Position numbers and translations under genes: made by a program. The notes under the pieces were generated by a model. That model was given only the letters and a program-made list of their open reading frames with translations, was not told the DNA's origin and made no database searches. Shown here one piece after another: positions 15,151 to 24,077 of a DNA stretch of 42,927 nt. The stretch is from contig DIWJ01000006.1 of the NCBI GenBank assembly GCA_002428445.1, positions 1 through 42,927 on the forward strand, in the 5' to 3' direction. This DNA is from Syntrophaceae bacterium UBA6109 (GTDB lineage: Bacteria; Desulfobacterota; Syntrophia; Syntrophales; UBA6109). Numbering within the stretch: the stretch's first letter is position 1; each line of letters opens with the position of its first letter.

Positions 15151-16527
15151 ATGGGAACCGTTGCACAGAGTTTGGCGGAGTTTGCCGGGTCGTTGCGTTA
15201 TGAAGGCATTCCCCGCGAGGTGATTTCCGAAATAAAGCCGCATATCCTTGACGCCCTCGGCATCGGGTTGGCCGCGTCCGATCTGGAGTATGCGCATCAG
15301 ATTCTGGATGTCGTCCGTTCATGGGGCGGACAACCGGAAAGTACGGTCATGAAATACGGGGACGTCCTGCCCATGACGAGCGCCGTCCTGGCAAACGCCA
15401 GCTTCGTCCACGGCCTGGACTTTGACGACACCCACACCGAGTCCATCACCCATGCAAGCGCCTGTGTAGTACCCACGGCGCTGGCTGTCGGAGAGAAGCT
15501 GCGGGTGGACGGGAAGACGCTGCTCGCAGCGGCAGTTGCCGGCTATGAAGTCATGACGCGGATCGGCTTGGCCTCGCCGGGCGGTTTCCATAAGCATGGC
15601 TACCATGCGACGCCCATTTGCGGCACCTTTGCCGCCGGGATCATCGTGGGTAAGCTTATGGGATTGCCGCAGGAAGCGCTGGCAAACGCCATGGGGATCT
15701 GCGGCAGCCAGGCCGCCGGTCTCCAGGCGTTTCTGGATGACGGCTCCTGGACCAAGAGATTGCATGCCGGCTGGGCATCTCACAGCGGCGTCGTGGCGGC
15801 GCAGCTTGCCAGGAGCGGCTTCCGGGGACCGGCGACCGTCATCGAAGGCCGCTATGGCATCCTGGCCTCGCACCTTGGAAGCGGCCAATTCGATCCCGAT
15901 CGCATTTTGCGGGACCTGGGAAAAACCTGGGAGACGAGCCGGATCTCTCTGAAGCCGTATCCGGTCTGCCATTTCAGTCATGCGACGATGGACTCCGCCA
16001 GGATCCTGATGAAGGAGCACAGCATCAAGCCCGAGGACATCGTCGCGGGGGAGGCGCTTGTTCCGGAGAAGATCGTATCGATCGTCTGCGAGCCGCTGAA
16101 GGAAAAACAGGCGCCGACGGACGTGTACGGCGCGCTTTTCAGTCTTCCCTTCTGCATCGCCACCATCGCCGTTCACGGAAAGGCGGGACTGGACCTTTTC
16201 ACGGAATCCGCCCTGAAAGATGAAAAGGTCTTGAGCGTTGCGAAGAAGATTCGCTGCCAGGTTGCTTCCTGGCCGCAGTTTCCCCGCTATTTCTCGGGAG
16301 GGTTGAGATTAAAGCTCAAAGACGGCCGCGAGGTCGAGCATCTGGAACCCATCAACCGCGGCAATCCGGACAATGCCATGGAGATCAGCGAGGTCCGCGC
16401 GAAATTTTCGGACAACGCCTCGCGGGCGCTTCCCGCCGATCGCATCGAACGAATCTCCGATGCAATCGATCGCCTGGAGAATATGCCCGATGTCGCCGAA
16501 CTCGCCGCGATGCTTGTCGCGCGCTGA
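15151..16527 (+). CDS. MmgE/PrpD family protein (paralog B)
   Basis: A 458-residue MmgE/PrpD member. Motifs: HGLDFDDTHTESITHAS (the canonical acidic HxLDFDDTH box); HKHGYHATPICGTF with the histidine; TKRLHAGWASHSG with Lys and His; and KPYPVCHFSHATMDS. This is the most canonical of the paralogs in the first motif, close to cis-aconitate decarboxylase/iminodisuccinate epimerase-like members. The ATG at 15151 has GGAG 8 nt upstream. It is the first enzyme gene after the TAXI permease, so the imported solute is probably close to its substrate. Dehydratase, decarboxylase or epimerase activity cannot be chosen from sequence. Confidence 0.9.
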   Translation: MGTVAQSLAEFAGSLRYEGIPREVISEIKPHILDALGIGLAASDLEYAHQILDVVRSWGGQPESTVMKYGDVLPMTSAVLANASFVHGLDFDDTHTESITHASACVVPTALAVGEKLRVDGKTLLAAAVAGYEVMTRIGLASPGGFHKHGYHATPICGTFAAGIIVGKLMGLPQEALANAMGICGSQAAGLQAFLDDGSWTKRLHAGWASHSGVVAAQLARSGFRGPATVIEGRYGILASHLGSGQFDPDRILRDLGKTWETSRISLKPYPVCHFSHATMDSARILMKEHSIKPEDIVAGEALVPEKIVSIVCEPLKEKQAPTDVYGALFSLPFCIATIAVHGKAGLDLFTESALKDEKVLSVAKKIRCQVASWPQFPRYFSGGLRLKLKDGREVEHLEPINRGNPDNAMEISEVRAKFSDNASRALPADRIERISDAIDRLENMPDVAELAAMLVAR

Positions 16528-16560
16528 TTGAACAACACGTTACAGGAGGGGTATTTTATT

Positions 16561-17916
16561 ATGGCCGTTGCATTGGATTTGGCACGTTGTATCAAGAGTA
16601 TACGCTATGAAAATCTTCCGGCGCAGGCCGTTTACTGGGCGAAGGTCGCCATCATCGACACGCTCGGCGTAGCGCTGGCGGGGACAAAGGAACCCTGTAC
16701 GGAACTGGTGGAGCGCGTCACCGTCGCCGACGGCGTCTGCGGGGGGCCTTGCCTTGTGTTCGGCGGCTCTGCAAGGATGCGCGCCCTGGACGCGACGCTG
16801 ATCAACGGGACTGCCGCCCATGCCCTCGATTACGACGATACGAGCAAGACCATGTCGGGACATCTCTCGGCGGTCGTCGTTCCCGCGATCCTTGCCCTCG
16901 GCGAACAGGTCGGCGCGGGCGGGAAGAAGATCATCGAGGCCTATGTGGCGGGGTTCGAAACGGGAACGGGCATCGGCAGGGGGGTCAATTTCTATCACTA
17001 CGAAAAGGGGTGGCATCCCACGGCGACCCTGGGTGTGTTCGGCGCCGCCGCCGCCTGCGGGCGGCTTCTCGATCTGACCGAGGAGCAGCTTGCGACGGCA
17101 TTGGCGATCTGCGTATCCCAGTCGTCCGGTGTCAAGGCGAATTTCGGGAGCATGACCAAGCCGCTTCACGCGGGCCTTGCGGCCCGGAATGCCCTCTTTG
17201 CCGCGCTGCTGGCGAAACAGGGTTTCACGGCAAGCGCCGATGCCTTCGAACATGGGCAGGGATTTTTCGAGATGTTCAACGGCGCGGGAAATTACGACGC
17301 GCAAAAGATTACGGAGACCTGGGGCAATCCCTTCGACATCCTGAAGAACGGAATATCCATCAAGCAGTATCCCTGCGTCTACAGCGTCCATGCGGCGGTC
17401 GATGCCGCGATCCTGCTCCGGGACAAGCATTCGCTGCGGCCGGAACAGATCAAATCCGTGGAGGTGTGCATGCATCACCGGCGCCTCCTTCCCCACGTGA
17501 CGAGACCCGCCACAAGCGGATTGAACGCGAAATTCAGCCTCCCCTACATCATCGCCCGTGCTTTGCTAAATGGCCGTGTCGTGCTGGAACATTTCAAGGG
17601 GGATGCCTATGCCGAGCCGGCGGTTCAGGCGCTGATGGGCAGGATTCAACACAAATCGCACACGGATGACGAACAGGATTACAGCGGATCCGTGACGGTT
17701 TTCCTGAACGACGGTTCCAGCCGGAGCGAGTCCGTCGTTTCGCCGCGGGGGAGGGGTCCCGAGAATCCTCTCAGCGATGAAGACTTGAAACGGAAATTTG
17801 AAGACTGCGCGTCACGGCTTCTGCCGGTGGACAAAGCGAGATCTCTCTGCGACCGGCTTCGGTCCCTCGAGAACGTGGACTCTATCGGCAGCGTTACATC
17901 TCTGATGGAGGTGTAG
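16561..17916 (+). CDS. MmgE/PrpD family protein (paralog C)
   Basis: A 451-residue MmgE/PrpD member. Motifs: HALDYDDTSKTMSGHLS, a variant in which the His after DDT is Ser and the spacing to the next His is changed; KGWHPTATLGVFG; TKPLHAGLAARNA with the catalytic-type Lys and His; and KQYPCVYSVHAAVDA. The TKPLH form is the one also known in cis-aconitate decarboxylase. The ATG at 16561 has AGGAGGGG about 10 nt upstream and lies 33 nt after the stop of paralog B. Same operon; substrate unknown. Confidence 0.9.
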   Translation: MAVALDLARCIKSIRYENLPAQAVYWAKVAIIDTLGVALAGTKEPCTELVERVTVADGVCGGPCLVFGGSARMRALDATLINGTAAHALDYDDTSKTMSGHLSAVVVPAILALGEQVGAGGKKIIEAYVAGFETGTGIGRGVNFYHYEKGWHPTATLGVFGAAAACGRLLDLTEEQLATALAICVSQSSGVKANFGSMTKPLHAGLAARNALFAALLAKQGFTASADAFEHGQGFFEMFNGAGNYDAQKITETWGNPFDILKNGISIKQYPCVYSVHAAVDAAILLRDKHSLRPEQIKSVEVCMHHRRLLPHVTRPATSGLNAKFSLPYIIARALLNGRVVLEHFKGDAYAEPAVQALMGRIQHKSHTDDEQDYSGSVTVFLNDGSSRSESVVSPRGRGPENPLSDEDLKRKFEDCASRLLPVDKARSLCDRLRSLENVDSIGSVTSLMEV

Positions 17917-17966
17917 AGGGATCTTCAGGTATACGAGCGAAAAATATTTCATGGGGAGTAGTGTCT

Positions 17967-19328
17967 ATGAAAGGTTCCACAAAGGCGCTGGCGGATTTTG
18001 CCGCAGGCTTGAAACATGAAGAGCTCGATGCCGTTCTCTTGGCCGGTTTCAGGAAATATCTCCTGGACGGCATCGGCTGCGGCCTGCACGGCCATTCCCA
18101 GCCCTGGTCCCGCATCATGAACCGCTTCGTCAAGGAGCAGAAGGGAAAGCGCGAGGCTGCGCTGTGGCTGGAAAATTTCCGCGGACCCTGCGCCAATATC
18201 GCCCTGGGACTGGGCGTGATGATCCACGCATTCGATTTTGACGACTACCACAACGCGAAGGTTCACCCCGGAGCTCCCATCATTCCCGCGATCCTTACCG
18301 TGGGCGAGTCGGTCGGTGCGTCGGGAAGGGATGTGCTGACGGCGATGGTCGCCGGATATGAAACGATGATCCGCATCAGCCTCGCGACGGGGCCCACCGC
18401 CTCCCGGTCGAGGGGGTGGCACCTGACGGGCACCACGGGGACATTCGGTGCGGCCGCTGCGGCGGGAAGGCTTTACGGCTTCAATGGGGAACAGATGGCA
18501 AATGCCCTGGGCCTGGCGGGGACGCAATCGTCGGGTCTGTGGGCCTTCACGGCGGACGGTTCGATGAGCAAGCGGTTCCACGCGGGCCGCGCCGCCCAAA
18601 GCGGCGTCATGGCCGCGGAATTGGTCCGGAAGGGTTTCACGGGACCGACGTCGATTCTCGAAGCCGAGGACGGCGGGTTCTGCCGGGCGACCTCCGACGA
18701 AGTGGACCTCTCCCTTATCACCAAGGGGTTGGGATCCCGATTTGAAAGCGGTCAGACGAACATCAAACCTTACGCCTGCTGCGCCAGCTCCCATTCGGCT
18801 GTCGATGCGGTCCTCGCGCTGAAGGAGCAGCATCGCTTTGAGGCGGCGGAGATCGAGAAGGTCGTCGTGAAGACGGCCCGGGGAGTCCAGCTGCAGTGCG
18901 GTTTCGAATACCAGGCGAAGGGCGTCGTGCAGGCGCAGATGAGCATTCAGTACATCGTCGCCGTCGTTCTGCTGGAGAACGCGGCGCTCCTGGAGCAATT
19001 TTCCGACGCGAGGATCGCCGATCCTGCGGTCATGGCGCTGGCCCGGCGTGTCGAATTCGTCGTGGATCCGGAAATTGACAAACTGTATCCGAAACAATTC
19101 CCAAACCGCGTGGAGATCATCCTCAAGGGCGGGCGGCGGTTCGAAACGCGGATCGATTTCGCGAAGGGCTCCGTAGAGCAGCCGATGTCCTTCGATGAGG
19201 TGGCGGGGAAATTCCGGAGCCTGTCGAGCGGCGCGATGACGGAGTCGAGTGCGGAACGGATCGTCGAAACCGTGGATCGTCTGGAGAAGCTCAGGGATAT
19301 CCGGGAGCTGACCCGGCTGCTGGCTTAG
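17967..19328 (+). CDS. MmgE/PrpD family protein (paralog D)
   Basis: A 453-residue MmgE/PrpD member. Motifs: HAFDFDDYHNAKVHPGAPI (full acid/His set); RGWHLTGTTGTFG; SKRFHAGRAAQSG; and KPYACCASSHSAVDA. In the last two motifs it resembles paralog A most, so A and D may be a closer pair. I start at the ATG at 17967 with GGGGAG 8 nt upstream; the GTG at 17961 is too close to the site. It follows paralog C by 50 nt. Substrate unknown. Confidence 0.9.
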   Translation: MKGSTKALADFAAGLKHEELDAVLLAGFRKYLLDGIGCGLHGHSQPWSRIMNRFVKEQKGKREAALWLENFRGPCANIALGLGVMIHAFDFDDYHNAKVHPGAPIIPAILTVGESVGASGRDVLTAMVAGYETMIRISLATGPTASRSRGWHLTGTTGTFGAAAAAGRLYGFNGEQMANALGLAGTQSSGLWAFTADGSMSKRFHAGRAAQSGVMAAELVRKGFTGPTSILEAEDGGFCRATSDEVDLSLITKGLGSRFESGQTNIKPYACCASSHSAVDAVLALKEQHRFEAAEIEKVVVKTARGVQLQCGFEYQAKGVVQAQMSIQYIVAVVLLENAALLEQFSDARIADPAVMALARRVEFVVDPEIDKLYPKQFPNRVEIILKGGRRFETRIDFAKGSVEQPMSFDEVAGKFRSLSSGAMTESSAERIVETVDRLEKLRDIRELTRLLA

Positions 19329-19481
19329 CGGGCAGCTGAAAAAGGATCATTTCCCCACGCAGAAGGGCAATGCAAATCAACTCGCCAGCGGTTCGAAAGG
19401 ACCAACTGGCAATGCCGGCAGACACCCGACATTGAGCCGGGATTTGAACCTTGACAGGAGATACCGGCAGAGGAATGAAAA

Positions 19482-20165
19482 GTGCAGACCAGTCCGAATT
19501 GTTCTCAATGTCCTTACAAACGCGAAGAAAAGCTCTGCAGGACGGCAGATGGAAAATTTCCGGCTGAATGTCCAACGCATGTGAAGGGCGCTTTGCTGGA
19601 ACAGTCAACCCTGCCGGAATTTCAAAAGCCGGAGATCAGGGAATTTGCGCGCCAGGCAGGCATTCAGGAAGGTGAGGGATTCGCCGGCCGGGAGTTGGGA
19701 TACGCTCATGTCAGACCCGTCAAGCCCAGAATCATCGAAATCGTCGAGTTTGCGCAGAAGATGAAATACAAACGACTGGGACTGGCATTCTGCGACGGAC
19801 TTGCAAAGGAAGCAAAAATCGTCGGCGGTTTTTTTTCTTCCCACGGTTTCGATGTGGTTTCCGTGGTCTGCAAAGCAGGCAGAGTGCCGAAGGAAGCGAT
19901 TGGCATCCTCGAGCATCAAAAAATACGAATCGGGAAATTCGAACCGATGTGTGACCCGATATTCCAGGCCCAGGTACTGAATGAGGAAGAGACGGAAATG
20001 AACGTGCTGCTGGGTTTATGCGTGGGGCACGATTCGCTGTTCCTGAAATACGCAAGTGCGCCCTGCACGGTTCTCGCCGTGAAGGATCGCGTGTTGGTTC
20101 ACAATCCGCTGGCCGCCATATACGCCCTGGATAAGTATTACAGTTTTTTGAAGCCATCCGGATAA
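19482..20165 (+). CDS. DUF1847 family cysteine-rich, probable metal-binding protein
   Basis: A 227-residue protein of the DUF1847 type, recognised by its pattern of an N-terminal zinc/iron-like box (NCSQCPYKREEKLC, then AECP) and a C-terminal core (RLGLAFCDGLAKEA, GKFEPMCDPIFQA, LLGLCVGHDSLFLKYA, APCTVLAVKDRV) with regularly conserved cysteines. Function is not known; the cysteines suggest metal or cluster binding. The start is a GTG at 19482 with AGAGGA 7 nt upstream; the ATG at 19475 is out of frame. It is embedded between MmgE/PrpD paralogs D and E in the same direction, so it may be a maturation or electron-transfer partner of the pathway. Confidence 0.8.
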   Translation: MQTSPNCSQCPYKREEKLCRTADGKFPAECPTHVKGALLEQSTLPEFQKPEIREFARQAGIQEGEGFAGRELGYAHVRPVKPRIIEIVEFAQKMKYKRLGLAFCDGLAKEAKIVGGFFSSHGFDVVSVVCKAGRVPKEAIGILEHQKIRIGKFEPMCDPIFQAQVLNEEETEMNVLLGLCVGHDSLFLKYASAPCTVLAVKDRVLVHNPLAAIYALDKYYSFLKPSG

Positions 20166-20237
20166 CCGAAAGAAGCGGAAGCTGAAATCTCATGGTGCAG
20201 GATGCGGCGGTCCATTCCGATCGTTTCGGGAAGCCGT

Positions 20238-20351
20238 TGAATCCGGCAGCGAGCGCATTCCCCGCGGCTTGCCGCGGGGGGGATGTGTGCGAATGATGTT
20301 CAAGATCCCTTCCTTGAGGATCGAAGATTCTCCGGAGCATTGCTCCGGAGA
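20238..20351 (+). repeat. multi-hairpin dispersed repeat, copy 1
   Basis: After TGAATCCGGCAGCGAGCG come stem 1 (CCCCGCGGC / GCCGCGGGG, 20260-20279, loop TT), the linker GCGAATGATG, stem 2 (GATCC / GGATC), and stem 3 (TCTCCGGAGC / GCTCCGGAGA, 20329-20351, loop ATT). Copies 2 and 3 at 24985 and 26913 share the GCGAGCG/CGCTCGC flank, the GC-rich first stem and the GAAYGA linker. It fills most of the gap between the DUF1847 gene and paralog E. Confidence 0.65.
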
Positions 20352-20421
20352 GCTTCAATATCGGGGTACTGACGGGCCTGCGGGTGTAGACGGAGTTGTT
20401 CGCCATAGAGGAGGCATGCAG

Positions 20422-21759
20422 ATGCAGCACACAAGGAAGCTGGTGGAATTCGTTCTCGACACGACCTATGCAGACATACCGCCCGAGGCGATCCGGCTCT
20501 GCAAGAGGCATTTTCTCGACTGCACGGGGTCGTGTCTCGCAGCAGTCCGGGAAGGGTACGGGAAAATCATCGATGAGTCCGTTCGGGAGCTGGGGGGCGA
20601 CGGCCCTGCGCGCATTCTCGGGTGCGGTACGCGGACGACCGTCGATCATGCGGCGTTTGCCAACGGGATGCTTTCCCATGTGATCTGTTTCGACGATTCA
20701 GGCCCGTCGCATCCCTCCGTTACGATCGTTCCCCCCCTTTATGCGCTCGGCGAAACCTATCGCCTGAGCGGAAAGGAAATCTTGACCGCGCAGATTCTCG
20801 GCTATGAAGTCTTTCAGAAATTGAACCTCGTGACGAAAGACGCCTGGGAACTGAGAATCCGCGGCTGGCATCCGACGGGATTCTTTGGCGCCGTTGCCTG
20901 CGCGCTGCTGTCGGCGAAATTGCTTCATCTGACGCTCGACCAAACGCTGCGCGCCGTCGGCATTGCCGCTTCGCTGGGCGGGGGGCTTTCGTGCAACATC
21001 GGGAACATGTCGATGGCGCTGCATGCCGGGAACGCTTCCAGGAACGGCATCACCGCCGCGCTTCTCGCACGTAAGGGATTTACGGGAGACCGGGACGCCA
21101 TCGAAGGCGATTTCGGTTTGATGAACGCCCTCGCGGGAAGGAATGCCTATGATATCGAGGCCCTGACACGGAATCTTGGGAATCCCTGGTCCATCGTCAA
21201 GCCAGGCATCAATTTGAAGCCCTATCCGAATTGCTGGGCGCATCACCGCGTTTACGATTCCATGCTGCACCTGGTCGCCAAACACGATCTGAAACCGGAC
21301 GACGTCGAGAGCATCCTCTGCGACCTGCAGCCGGAAAAACCGACGTATCGTTATCTGCAGCCGCAAACGGATCTGGAGGCCCGGTACAGCCTCGGGTACG
21401 GGATCGCGGTCTGCCTTATGGACGGGGAGATGACGCTGAAACAGTACGAAGCGAAGCGGATCGCGGATCCCAAAACGATAGAGGTGATGTCGAAGATCAG
21501 GCATACACCGCAATCGTCCGAGGCCGGGAAACACACGGTGACCGTCGTCCTGAAAAACGGAACGACCTATGTGCACATGACTGAACATTCAAAAGGAAAT
21601 GCAATCCATGCCCCGCTTTCCGACCGGGAGGTCGAGGAGAAATACCGCCTCTGCGCCGGACGGGTGCTGTCCGCGGAAAAAGTCGAACGGTCTCTGGAGA
21701 TGATCAACAGCCTGGAGACCATCGACGACATCACGCGGATCGTCGATTCTCTTGTCTGA
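20422..21759 (+). CDS. MmgE/PrpD family protein (paralog E) with altered active-site motif
   Basis: A 445-residue MmgE/PrpD member. Motifs: SHVICFDDSGPSHPS (Ser/Gly where others have Thr-His); RGWHPTGFFGAV; SMALHAGNASRNG, in which the Lys three residues before the conserved His in the other paralogs is absent (Ala-Leu-His here); and KPYPNCWAHHRVYDS. Loss of that Lys, which is catalytic in cis-aconitate decarboxylase, suggests another reaction or a non-catalytic role. The frame is open back to 20269 through the repeat, but the ATG at 20422 has GGAGG 7 nt upstream, while the ATG at 20416 is only 1 nt from it. It is followed by the DUF169 gene. Confidence 0.87.
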   Translation: MQHTRKLVEFVLDTTYADIPPEAIRLCKRHFLDCTGSCLAAVREGYGKIIDESVRELGGDGPARILGCGTRTTVDHAAFANGMLSHVICFDDSGPSHPSVTIVPPLYALGETYRLSGKEILTAQILGYEVFQKLNLVTKDAWELRIRGWHPTGFFGAVACALLSAKLLHLTLDQTLRAVGIAASLGGGLSCNIGNMSMALHAGNASRNGITAALLARKGFTGDRDAIEGDFGLMNALAGRNAYDIEALTRNLGNPWSIVKPGINLKPYPNCWAHHRVYDSMLHLVAKHDLKPDDVESILCDLQPEKPTYRYLQPQTDLEARYSLGYGIAVCLMDGEMTLKQYEAKRIADPKTIEVMSKIRHTPQSSEAGKHTVTVVLKNGTTYVHMTEHSKGNAIHAPLSDREVEEKYRLCAGRVLSAEKVERSLEMINSLETIDDITRIVDSLV

Positions 21760-21789
21760 ACCCATAACAATTTACAGGGAGATTCTTAC

Positions 21790-22584
21790 ATGGTGGACGT
21801 AAAAGAGCTGAACGGCTACGGAGTGGAGCTTGAGCAGCGGTTAAAGCTCAAGACGTTTCCCCTTGCGGTAAAGTTGCTGGAGAAGGAAGAGGATGTGCCC
21901 GGGAAGGCAATCAGGCCCAAGAGAGATCTCGGTTCTCAGCTTGCCCTCTGCCAGGGTTTTTCGATAGCGCGCCGCGAGGGGAGCACCGTGGCGATGTTTC
22001 TCGAAGACATGCGGTGCTACTCGCCTGTCCTGGCATTGGGGATGGCCAAACCGCCGGAGTATTATCTGGAAGGCAATACATACTATCCGAAGCACGTCGG
22101 GAATCTGGAACTGGCTGCGGACCTGGCGAAAAATTTCCCCCGCCTGGAATACGGAAAATGCGCCGGCGTTGTATCGGCCCCGCTGAGGAAGGCTGATTTC
22201 AAACCGGATATGGTGATCATTTACTGCGATTCCGCTCAACTGAGGTCTTTGTTGGCGGCGTTAAAATACAGGCAGGGCGAGTTGGTTACCTCGACGATGG
22301 AACCGGCCTCCGCCTGTGTCCAAGCCATCGTGCCGGCACTGAAGAACAGAAGGTGTCAGGTGTCCGTGCCCTGTGGAGGCGACCGCAAGTGGGGACTGGC
22401 CCAGGATAACGAGATGATTTTCACCGCACCTGAGGAAAAGTTGTCGTCTCTGATGTCGGGACTGAGGCATATCGATGAGGAAGGTTCCGTGTTCCCCATA
22501 AAATTCGGGGTGAAGATTGGATACCCGCTGGACGAGAGTTATGTCAAGGTGAGCCAAATGATTGGTATGGAGGTCCGCAAGTAG
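21790..22584 (+). CDS. DUF169 family protein
   Basis: A 264-residue protein of the DUF169 family, which is common in anaerobes. Seen: the N-terminal LKTFPLAVKLLEKEEDVP; LALCQGFSIARREG; the central DMRCYSPVLALG; and a C-terminal part with QVSVPCGGDRKWGLAQDNE. Conserved cysteines are spread through the protein. No reaction is established for the family. The ATG at 21790 is preceded by CAGGGAG. It lies 30 nt after paralog E, so it is co-transcribed, and 129 nt before paralog F. A role in the pathway is inferred only from position. Confidence 0.82.
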   Translation: MVDVKELNGYGVELEQRLKLKTFPLAVKLLEKEEDVPGKAIRPKRDLGSQLALCQGFSIARREGSTVAMFLEDMRCYSPVLALGMAKPPEYYLEGNTYYPKHVGNLELAADLAKNFPRLEYGKCAGVVSAPLRKADFKPDMVIIYCDSAQLRSLLAALKYRQGELVTSTMEPASACVQAIVPALKNRRCQVSVPCGGDRKWGLAQDNEMIFTAPEEKLSSLMSGLRHIDEEGSVFPIKFGVKIGYPLDESYVKVSQMIGMEVRK

Positions 22585-22713
22585 GAGGAGAACTGCCCAA
22601 ACGCGGTTTGCCGGTTTTCAAGCCTTCCGGATGCAACGCGCGACCTTGCGCACCTTTTTTCACAGCTGCTGCACCGGCGAAGTCCTGACTCAGCCTGTGC
22701 TTCAGGAGGATCC

Positions 22714-24060
22714 ATGAAAAAGACGGTTGCCGAACGCCTGGCCGAACATTTTTGCGGCTTTCGATACGACGGGCTGCCCGACCAATCTCATCGAGCCGTC
22801 AAACGCCTGCTGCTCGACTATCTCGGGGTCGCGCTGGCCGGCAGCCGGAGCGAGACGGGCAGGATCGCCGCCCGCTTTGCGCGCGCCTCGCGAGGGAAGG
22901 CGCAGAGCACTCTGATCGGCGGCGGCGCGCGCGTCCCGATGGAAGCGGCGGCGTTTGCGAACGCGATCTCGTCCCACAGCATCGAGCTGGATGACATCGA
23001 CGTGCTGGCCTTGTTTCATTTCAGCCCGCCGGTTTTCTCGGCGGCGCTTGCAGTAGCCGAGAAAACCGGCGCGTCCGGCACTGAAATTGTCGCGGCGATG
23101 GCTGCAGGCTGCGAGATGATGGAGCGTGCAAGCAGGGCCGCCAGCAACGCCCTGCGAAACCGCGGCTTCCACACGACGCCCACCTGCGGCGTATTCGGCG
23201 CAGCGGTTGCGGCTGCAAAGATCCTCGGACTCGATGCGGGCGGTTTCGTCTCCGCCCTGGGACTCGCCGGAGCCCAGGCGTCCGGTTTGATGGAGATGTA
23301 CGGGCCGTCGATGCAGAAGCGCTTCAATCCGGGGCCGTCGGCGCGCAACGGCGTCACGGCGGCCCATATGGCAAGCCTGGGTTTCACCGGAGCCGCCACG
23401 ATTTTTGAAGGCGAGCGCGGTTTCTTGCGAGCCTTCAGCGGCGACTTCGACGCCCGGCGGCTGGTCGAAGGTCTTCACAGACCCTACCGTCTCGACATCG
23501 AATTCAAGCCCTATTCGTGCGCGCGTCCGATTCACAACGCCATTGATTGCGCCCTCGAAATCCGCGGGCGGCACAACCCCGATCCGGCGGAGATCCGCCG
23601 CATCGAAATCGCCCGGCATCCGGATTGGGCGCACTATCATCGGAACGCACTTCCGACAACGATCCACGAGGCACAGGTGAGCTTGCCCTTTTCGGTGGCC
23701 GTGGCCCTGAGAGAAGGCAATGCCCTTCTCGATCAGTACAGCGACGCGAACATCGCGAACCCGGCCGTCCGGCGCCTGTCGAAACTCGTATTTTTCACCG
23801 TTGACGAGCGGCTTCCGCGCGGAGTTTCCTGCAAAATGACGATAAAGACAGCGGATGGGCGCAGGCTTGTTTCGCAGGTGGACGATCCGAAGGGGTCCCT
23901 CGGGAATCCGATGACGGACGACGACCTGCGGGTGAAATTCGCAAGTCTTGCCGGACCGGTTCTGGGAAGAAAACGCGCAGCGCAACTGGCGGAGATGGTT
24001 GCGCATGTGGAACGGATTCCGAATGTCCGCAGCATGATGAAACTTGCCGCGCGGATGTAA
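22714..24060 (+). CDS. MmgE/PrpD family protein (paralog F) with altered active-site motifs
   Basis: A 448-residue MmgE/PrpD member. Motifs: SHSIELDDIDVLALFHFS (acidic box kept; the later His-Pro is His-Phe); RGFHTTPTCGVFG; QKRFNPGPSARNG, where the His after the conserved Lys region is Asn; and KPYSCARPIHNAIDC. The N-terminus (VKRLLLDYLGVALAGSRSE) is the parent-like copy of the remnant at 7015-7222. The ATG at 22714 has AGGAGG 5 nt upstream. The methylisocitrate-lyase-like gene follows 17 nt later, so the two are tightly coupled. The substitutions suggest a changed substrate or reaction compared with paralogs A-D. Confidence 0.89.
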   Translation: MKKTVAERLAEHFCGFRYDGLPDQSHRAVKRLLLDYLGVALAGSRSETGRIAARFARASRGKAQSTLIGGGARVPMEAAAFANAISSHSIELDDIDVLALFHFSPPVFSAALAVAEKTGASGTEIVAAMAAGCEMMERASRAASNALRNRGFHTTPTCGVFGAAVAAAKILGLDAGGFVSALGLAGAQASGLMEMYGPSMQKRFNPGPSARNGVTAAHMASLGFTGAATIFEGERGFLRAFSGDFDARRLVEGLHRPYRLDIEFKPYSCARPIHNAIDCALEIRGRHNPDPAEIRRIEIARHPDWAHYHRNALPTTIHEAQVSLPFSVAVALREGNALLDQYSDANIANPAVRRLSKLVFFTVDERLPRGVSCKMTIKTADGRRLVSQVDDPKGSLGNPMTDDDLRVKFASLAGPVLGRKRAAQLAEMVAHVERIPNVRSMMKLAARM

Positions 24061-24077
24061 ACAGAGGAGGAAAATAA

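Noticed and set aside
19430..19460. tRNA-like T-arm (GGTTCAAATCC on the minus strand)
   Set aside because: The flanking bases do not pair as a T stem, and there is no acceptor, D or anticodon arm in register.
20269..20421. N-terminal extension of paralog E by 51 codons
   Set aside because: It would translate the hairpin repeat and has no counterpart in the other paralogs; the ATG at 20422 has the right ribosome site.
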